The position numbers and the translations under genes are program-made. Below are positions 6,706-10,663 of a DNA stretch of 10,663 bases, in pieces; the first letter of the stretch is position 1; the number at the start of each line of letters is the position of its first letter. This stretch comes from a bacterium. GTDB taxonomy: Bacteria; SZUA-79; Acidulodesulfobacterales; Acidulodesulfobacteraceae. Under the pieces are notes generated by a model. The model saw nothing but the letters and a program-made list of their open reading frames with translations. It was not told the origin of the DNA and did not search any database. Where the stretch lies: positions 1 through 10,663 of the forward strand of contig JAKACI010000033.1 in assembly GCA_021821565.1 (NCBI GenBank). Direction: 5' to 3'.

Positions 6706-6710
6706 TTAAT

Positions 6711-6747
6711 ATCCTTTAAGTTTACAACACTAATTTAATGTTGTCAA
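6711..6747 (-). promoter_or_regulatory. Sigma-70-type promoter of cspA with an embedded palindrome
   Basis: On the minus strand a perfect TTGACA (6742-6747) is followed by a 17-base spacer and TAAACT (6719-6724), placing the start of transcription near 6711. The spacer together with the hexamer edges forms an inverted repeat, ACAACA...TGTTGT at 6724-6744, which could be an operator. It lies between the rlmB stop and cspA. Confidence 0.75.
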
Positions 6748-6769
6748 GTTTTTTTAATTAATTTCACAA

Positions 6770-7513
6770 TTATTTTATAAAATATCGCTGCCTAAAAATT
6801 TCATAAGCGGAAATAGCAAAGCTGACCGAAGCATTAAGCGAATTTATATTACCTTTCATAGGAATACTCAATATCTTTTCGCATCTTTCCTGCGTAAGTC
6901 TCCTCAATCCTTTACCTTCCGAACCTACTGCGATAGCCACGGGAATATCAAATTTAAAAGAATATATATCGTCTTCGGCTTCGTTTGAAAGACCTACGAC
7001 CCAAATACCCATATCTTTTAAGTCCTCTATGGTTCTTGCAATATTGGGTACCCTGACGACATCTGAATAAAAAACAGCCCCTTGAGAAACATTAGCCACG
7101 GAGGAAGTTATAAAAACCGAATTGGATTTAGGCAAAATAATACAGTCCGCTCCAACGCAATTTGCGGTTCTTATTATTGAGCCTAAATTTTGCGGATCGT
7201 TTATCTCATCCAAAATTACATAGAATACATTGGATTTACCGGTATTTTTGGCAATTATATCTTCAAAAAATTTTTCTTTATAATCCGCTATAGCAGAAAT
7301 ACCTTTTATCAATGCTTCCTTTCCAAATTCTTTCTGAAAAAATTGTTCGTTTTTAATAGTCAGCTTTAAATTACGTTCTTTTATTAATCTAAACAAATCA
7401 TTATCTATATGACCGTTTTTATGTTTTTTTTCGCTTATGAAAATATCTGAAACTGCACTGCCTGAATTAATTGCTTCTTTTATCGTATTAACCCCGTAAA
7501 TTTTAAGTTCCAT
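6770..7513 (-). CDS. rlmB: 23S rRNA 2'-O-ribose methyltransferase, RlmB/TrmH (SpoU) family
   Basis: This knotted methyltransferase transfers a methyl group from S-adenosylmethionine to a ribose in RNA. At 247 residues it has the RlmB length. An N-terminal substrate-binding domain (about 1-78) begins MELKIYGVNTIKEAI. The catalytic domain carries all three SpoU motifs: NDPQNLGSIIRTA (105-117; Asn109, Arg115), AVGSEGKGL (195-203; Glu199) and SIPMKGNINSLNASVSFAI (216-234). RlmB in E. coli modifies G2251 of 23S rRNA; some relatives act on other rRNA or tRNA sites, so the exact target is inferred. The ATG at 7513 lacks a strong ribosome site. It follows pyrF after 42 bases on the same strand. Confidence 0.92.
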   Translation of the reverse strand: MELKIYGVNTIKEAINSGSAVSDIFISEKKHKNGHIDNDLFRLIKERNLKLTIKNEQFFQKEFGKEALIKGISAIADYKEKFFEDIIAKNTGKSNVFYVILDEINDPQNLGSIIRTANCVGADCIILPKSNSVFITSSVANVSQGAVFYSDVVRVPNIARTIEDLKDMGIWVVGLSNEAEDDIYSFKFDIPVAIAVGSEGKGLRRLTQERCEKILSIPMKGNINSLNASVSFAISAYEIFRQRYFIK

Positions 7514-7555
7514 ATTGTTCTTAAAAGTAAGTATAGTATATTATTATTTTACGAT

Positions 7556-8482
7556 TTATTTATTTAAATAGCCGTTTTGAATATCTTTGTAAATATTTTT
7601 AAGCGATAACAAAGGATCGGCTGCGCGTGTTACGGGTCTGCCCACCACAATATAATCTGCTTTAGATTCAAAAGCCTTCGACGGAGTCATGATTCTTTTT
7701 TGATCGTCATTTTGTTTTACTACACCGTTTTCTTCTAATCTAATGCCGGGGGTTATTGTTTTAAAATTATCCCCAAACATTGTTTTAATACTCATAGATT
7801 CAAGAGGGGAACAGACAACGCCGTCAACCCCTGAAATTTTTGCGAGACCTGCAAGATGTAAAGCAATATTTTCGGCTATATTTTCTCCGACTTCGCCGTT
7901 AATTAATTTATTTTGTCGACCGCTTGCATAATTAGAGCCTATATGCCTATTTTCAAAATTATATTGATGCAGTTTACTGTTGCTAATATTTATGCTGCCG
8001 TTATATTCATTGACGCTATTATCAAGTTTGATATTTTTTTCTTTAATCTTTATAAACTGTTTATCAAAATAAAAAATTTCTTTTAAACTATCCGAAGAAA
8101 AACTCGTTAAAACAGTAACGGCAAAAAGTTCTATTTTTTTTCCGGTAATATCTTCTGCTTCTGATAAACCCTTCTTTGCCGCTTTCATCATTTCAATGCC
8201 GCCGGAAGCATGTATGTTTATTATATCTGCGCCAAACAATCCTGCAGACTTTACGGCATTACATACCGTATTCGGAATATCGTAAAATTTTAGGTCTAAA
8301 AAAATTTTATAGCCGGATTCTTTTAAAAATACAACAATTTCCTTACCGCAATTCAAGAAAAGTTCCAACCCCACTTTATAAAAATAAACTTCTCCTTTTA
8401 ACTTTCCTATTAAATCTTTAGCGCTTTCAATATTATTGAAATCTAACGCTATTATTACTTTTTTTTTATAATCGCTAATCAT
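7556..8482 (-). CDS. pyrF: Orotidine 5'-phosphate decarboxylase with a large internal insertion
   Basis: This enzyme makes UMP from OMP in the last step of pyrimidine synthesis. The barrel motifs are all present: IALDF with Asp14, YKVGLE with Lys36, DLKFYDIPNT with the catalytic Asp63, Lys65 and Asp68, INIHASGG (89-95), AVTVLTS (121-127), GVDGVVCSP (218-226), ITPGIR (243-248), the phosphate loop through NDDQKRIMTP, and DYIVVGRPVT with Arg282. The protein has 308 residues against about 235 normally. The excess is one Asn/Ser/Lys/Ile-rich segment at about residues 137-203, between LTSFSSDSLKEI and the helix ENIALHLAGLAKI. The frame is open through it and the catalytic set is intact, so the enzyme is probably functional. 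The ATG at 8482 has a poor ribosome site. It lies 46 bases after ctpA and before rlmB. Confidence 0.95.
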   Translation of the reverse strand: MISDYKKKVIIALDFNNIESAKDLIGKLKGEVYFYKVGLELFLNCGKEIVVFLKESGYKIFLDLKFYDIPNTVCNAVKSAGLFGADIINIHASGGIEMMKAAKKGLSEAEDITGKKIELFAVTVLTSFSSDSLKEIFYFDKQFIKIKEKNIKLDNSVNEYNGSINISNSKLHQYNFENRHIGSNYASGRQNKLINGEVGENIAENIALHLAGLAKISGVDGVVCSPLESMSIKTMFGDNFKTITPGIRLEENGVVKQNDDQKRIMTPSKAFESKADYIVVGRPVTRAADPLLSLKNIYKDIQNGYLNK

Positions 8483-8528
8483 ATCTTAATTGCACAAAAA
8501 ATTATTTTTCTTTTTTTGTTTTGGGATA

Positions 8529-9890
8529 TTAATAACTTTTTAAAATGTTCCAGCTTTTTAAAAGTTCATAGGCAAACTTTAATTGATTGTCTTTTTTAAA
8601 ATACGTTGACAGCTCATTATATTTTATCATTTTTTTAATTTTTAGACTTTCCGGATTTTTAAAATGGTGTTTTAAATCTATTTCTCTTAATTTAGGTAAG
8701 GGTTTAACAAATATATAGTCTTTTGAAGAATGAACAATAAAATTGGGGATAACGCCTGTATTCTGAACAGAAACATTGTTCGGAAGAAAATAGAAAGCAG
8801 TAGTTAAACCTATTCCCGCACCCTCAGGCAGATGATAAATAGTCTGTACGGAACCCTTTCCAAAAGTTTTCACTCCTATTATAACGGCTCTTTTGTGAAC
8901 TTGTAGACTTCCGGCTGTAATTTCCGCCGCGCTGGCAGTTCCTGCATTTACTAATACCGCAATCGGATAATCAGGCTGCAGATGTTGATTCAACGCATAA
9001 TATTTTACATTTTGAAATCTTAACCTGCCTTTAGTATAAACGATTACGCCCTTTCTTATAAAATCGCTGCATACTTTTACTGCCTGACTCAACAAACCTC
9101 CAGGATTATTTCTTAAATCTAAAATCAAACCTTTAAGTCCGTTTTCTTTTTTGTCTAATATATTGAGGTCTTTTAATAATTGAGAATTAGTATCTGACTG
9201 AAAACTTGAAATCCTGACATAACCGATATGGTCAGGCATTACCATATATCTTACGCTTTTTAACAATATTCTTTTTCTTTCTATTATAAACGTCTTTGGT
9301 TTTTTAAAACCTTTTCTCATAATTAAAAGCTTAACTTTAGTTCTCGGTCTGCCTTGAAGAAGCTTAACCGCTTTCATAATTCCCATTTTAAAAACGGGTA
9401 TATTATTAATTTTTTCTATTATATCTCCTGCTTTAATTCCTGCCTTAGCAGCGGGAGTCCCGTCAATTGGCGAAATAATTACTATATGATTATTTCGGGA
9501 TGAAATTTTTATACCTATCCCGACAAATTCTCCCGTAGTTTCTTCTTTCATTTCTTTGAATTCGCTTTTAGTTAAAAAATAAGTATGGGGGTCAAGCGTT
9601 GCAACCATACCTTCAATTGCGCCGTAAATTAATTTTTTGGAATTTTCGTTTTTAACATAATTTTTTTTAATTAAAGTATAAACCTTAGAAAATAGCCTTA
9701 TATTTTTTAAAGCGCCGGCGGATATATTCGGGGATATGTTTATTGTGCGTTTAAGGGCGCGTCTGGGAGAGGGATGCAGTTTTTTATGACCGGCATTTGC
9801 AATTGTTCTGACTAAAGCATTTGCTTTTACAGGAAGCGCAAATAATAAAACGGTAAATAAAAAAATTAATAAAATATCTCTATTTTTCAA
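8529..9890 (-). CDS. ctpA: Carboxy-terminal processing protease (S41 family, CtpA)
   Basis: This periplasmic serine protease, 453 residues long, trims or degrades envelope proteins. Residues 1-24 form a signal peptide (hydrophobic LLIFLFTVLLFALPVKANA). A helical N-terminal region holds GAIEGMVATLDPHTYFL (90-106). The PDZ domain spans about 121-205 with GIGIKI and GIKAGDIIEKIN. The protease core has ILDLRNNPGG (256-265), the nucleophile Ser320 in NAGTASAAEI, and Lys345 in TFGKGSVQ, 25 residues apart as in known Ser/Lys dyads. The start is TTG at 9890, backed by GGAGGG six bases upstream. The coiled-coil gene precedes it by 85 bases. In many Gram-negative genomes a ctpA gene follows an envC-like gene of the cell-division amidase system, which fits the neighbour here. 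Confidence 0.95.
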   Translation of the reverse strand: MKNRDILLIFLFTVLLFALPVKANALVRTIANAGHKKLHPSPRRALKRTINISPNISAGALKNIRLFSKVYTLIKKNYVKNENSKKLIYGAIEGMVATLDPHTYFLTKSEFKEMKEETTGEFVGIGIKISSRNNHIVIISPIDGTPAAKAGIKAGDIIEKINNIPVFKMGIMKAVKLLQGRPRTKVKLLIMRKGFKKPKTFIIERKRILLKSVRYMVMPDHIGYVRISSFQSDTNSQLLKDLNILDKKENGLKGLILDLRNNPGGLLSQAVKVCSDFIRKGVIVYTKGRLRFQNVKYYALNQHLQPDYPIAVLVNAGTASAAEITAGSLQVHKRAVIIGVKTFGKGSVQTIYHLPEGAGIGLTTAFYFLPNNVSVQNTGVIPNFIVHSSKDYIFVKPLPKLREIDLKHHFKNPESLKIKKMIKYNELSTYFKKDNQLKFAYELLKSWNILKSY

Positions 9891-9896
9891 TTAAAT

Positions 9897-9902
9897 CCCT
9901 CC
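9897..9902 (-). promoter_or_regulatory. Shine-Dalgarno site deciding the TTG start of ctpA
   Basis: GGAGGG on the minus strand, 6 bases before TTG at 9890. The signal peptide begins directly from this codon, which supports the start. Confidence 0.8.
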
Positions 9903-9975
9903 AAATCTTAATTTGTGAATAACAATTATTAATTCTAAATAACTATTATATATAAATAACTAATGAGTGATAAAT

Positions 9976-10663
9976 TTATTTTACTACGATAAATTTTATA
10001 TCATTGTGATTTTTAATTTTATTTTTAATTTTATGGATTAATTTTATAACTTTCTTTCTTAAAAATCTACTCTTTTTATTATTAACAGCCGATTTTTTTG
10101 TTTTTATTTCTTTAACATTACTCATATAATTTTGCGACTCGGCAATCATTTTTTTTAATTTTAATTTTGATTGTGAAAGACCGGATATTCCTTTTTTAAG
10201 CCTTTTTCTTTCAATTACAATTTCTTTTTTAATATTAGTAAATTTTTTATTGCGGTTTATTAATTTTTTTAATTTATATTCTTCATTATTAAGCAAATTT
10301 TTTAAAATATAATCAGTAATGAAATAATTATTATTTTTATCGGATAAGTTTATTATGTCGGCATTTTTTTCTTTATTTATTATAAAAATATCCCTCAGAA
10401 GCTGCGTAACAATATATCTTGAATTTTTAATTTTTTTTTTAAGTTTTTTTAATCTTATCTTCAGATATTTAATTTTATGATTTAATTTATTTGATTCATT
10501 TTTCTTTTTTTTTAAATCTTTATAAAGTTTATTTAATGAAAGTTTATATAATTTTAATTTATTAATTATTGATAATGAATTTTCATAAAATACAGATCTG
10601 TTTTTAATAAACGGAGATACGGCGGCTGCAGATTTTATTGCCCCTATAAACAAAACAATAAAT
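9976..10663 (-). CDS. Secreted coiled-coil protein, EnvC-like N-terminal part without a peptidase domain (5' end off the window)
   Basis: The frame is open to the edge of the window; upstream of an internal TTG at 10653 it reads FIV, joining LFIGAIKSAAAVSPF, which looks like the end of a signal peptide with cleavage near AAA. The start codon is therefore outside. The rest, about 210 residues, is extremely Lys/Asn/Ile-rich and predicted by eye to form long coiled coils (about 25-80 and 130-215, with repeated LKKLKKKI-type heptads). Position just upstream of ctpA matches EnvC/murein hydrolase activators, which have such coiled coils followed by a LytM (M23) domain. Here the stop comes straight after the coiled coil (DIKFIVVK) and only 85 bases separate it from ctpA, so the LytM domain is absent. 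Function is inferred from position and shape only. Confidence 0.6.
   Translation of the reverse strand, partial: FIVLFIGAIKSAAAVSPFIKNRSVFYENSLSIINKLKLYKLSLNKLYKDLKKKKNESNKLNHKIKYLKIRLKKLKKKIKNSRYIVTQLLRDIFIINKEKNADIINLSDKNNNYFITDYILKNLLNNEEYKLKKLINRNKKFTNIKKEIVIERKRLKKGISGLSQSKLKLKKMIAESQNYMSNVKEIKTKKSAVNNKKSRFLRKKVIKLIHKIKNKIKNHNDIKFIVVK

Noticed and set aside
1..10663. CRISPR array, tRNA or rRNA genes
   Set aside because: No regularly spaced repeats, no tRNA-like ends or anticodon arms, and no rRNA segments were recognised on either strand.

Overview
This is an AT-rich window in which every gene I can support lies on the minus strand, so transcription runs from high to low coordinates. 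The gene set is ordinary and bacterial: a coiled-coil envelope protein, a periplasmic processing protease, pyrimidine synthesis enzymes, ribosome modification and assembly factors, and a cold-shock protein. A CtpA protease with a signal peptide next to an EnvC-like coiled-coil protein, together with a PyrK-dependent class 1B dihydroorotate dehydrogenase, suggests a Gram-negative, possibly anaerobic, low-GC bacterium. An AT-rich deltaproteobacterial-type lineage would fit, but that placement is a guess from gene content and composition.

In order of transcription the layout is: the 3' part of a coiled-coil protein gene (start off the window); ctpA; pyrF; rlmB; cspA with its own promoter and a structured leader; an unusual non-coding stretch of about 770 bases; typA (bipA); an AT-palindrome-rich gap; a nitrilase-family amidohydrolase; rimI; pyrK; a short transposon-like repeat; and pyrD. 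PyrD (catalytic subunit) and PyrK (FAD and iron-sulfur electron-transfer subunit) form one enzyme, and PyrF does the last step of UMP synthesis. RlmB, TypA and RimI all act on the ribosome, and CspA on RNA.

The accessory signal lies in the gaps. A short inverted-repeat family with the terminal motif CCAAAATTGCCGATAGAGAT occurs three times: one end at the left edge of the window, a full copy between pyrK and pyrD, and a full copy upstream of typA flanked by an 8-base direct repeat. Both full copies carry an internal inverted pair of GTCATTCCTGCG-type units, so they look like MITEs. The copy after pyrK provides the pyrK stop codon and its last residues. Between cspA and typA there is also a relic that resembles the right end of an IS200/IS605-type (TnpB) element: a decayed 39-codon reading frame, several hairpins of the kind found in omegaRNA, a terminal hairpin with AGGAAGCC and GGTAGTTCAC flanks, and a strong intrinsic terminator about 10 bases beyond.

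A second theme is Asn/Lys-rich low-complexity insertion in conserved enzymes. PyrF carries about 65 extra residues inside its barrel and PyrK carries several shorter ones, while all recognisable catalytic motifs remain intact.
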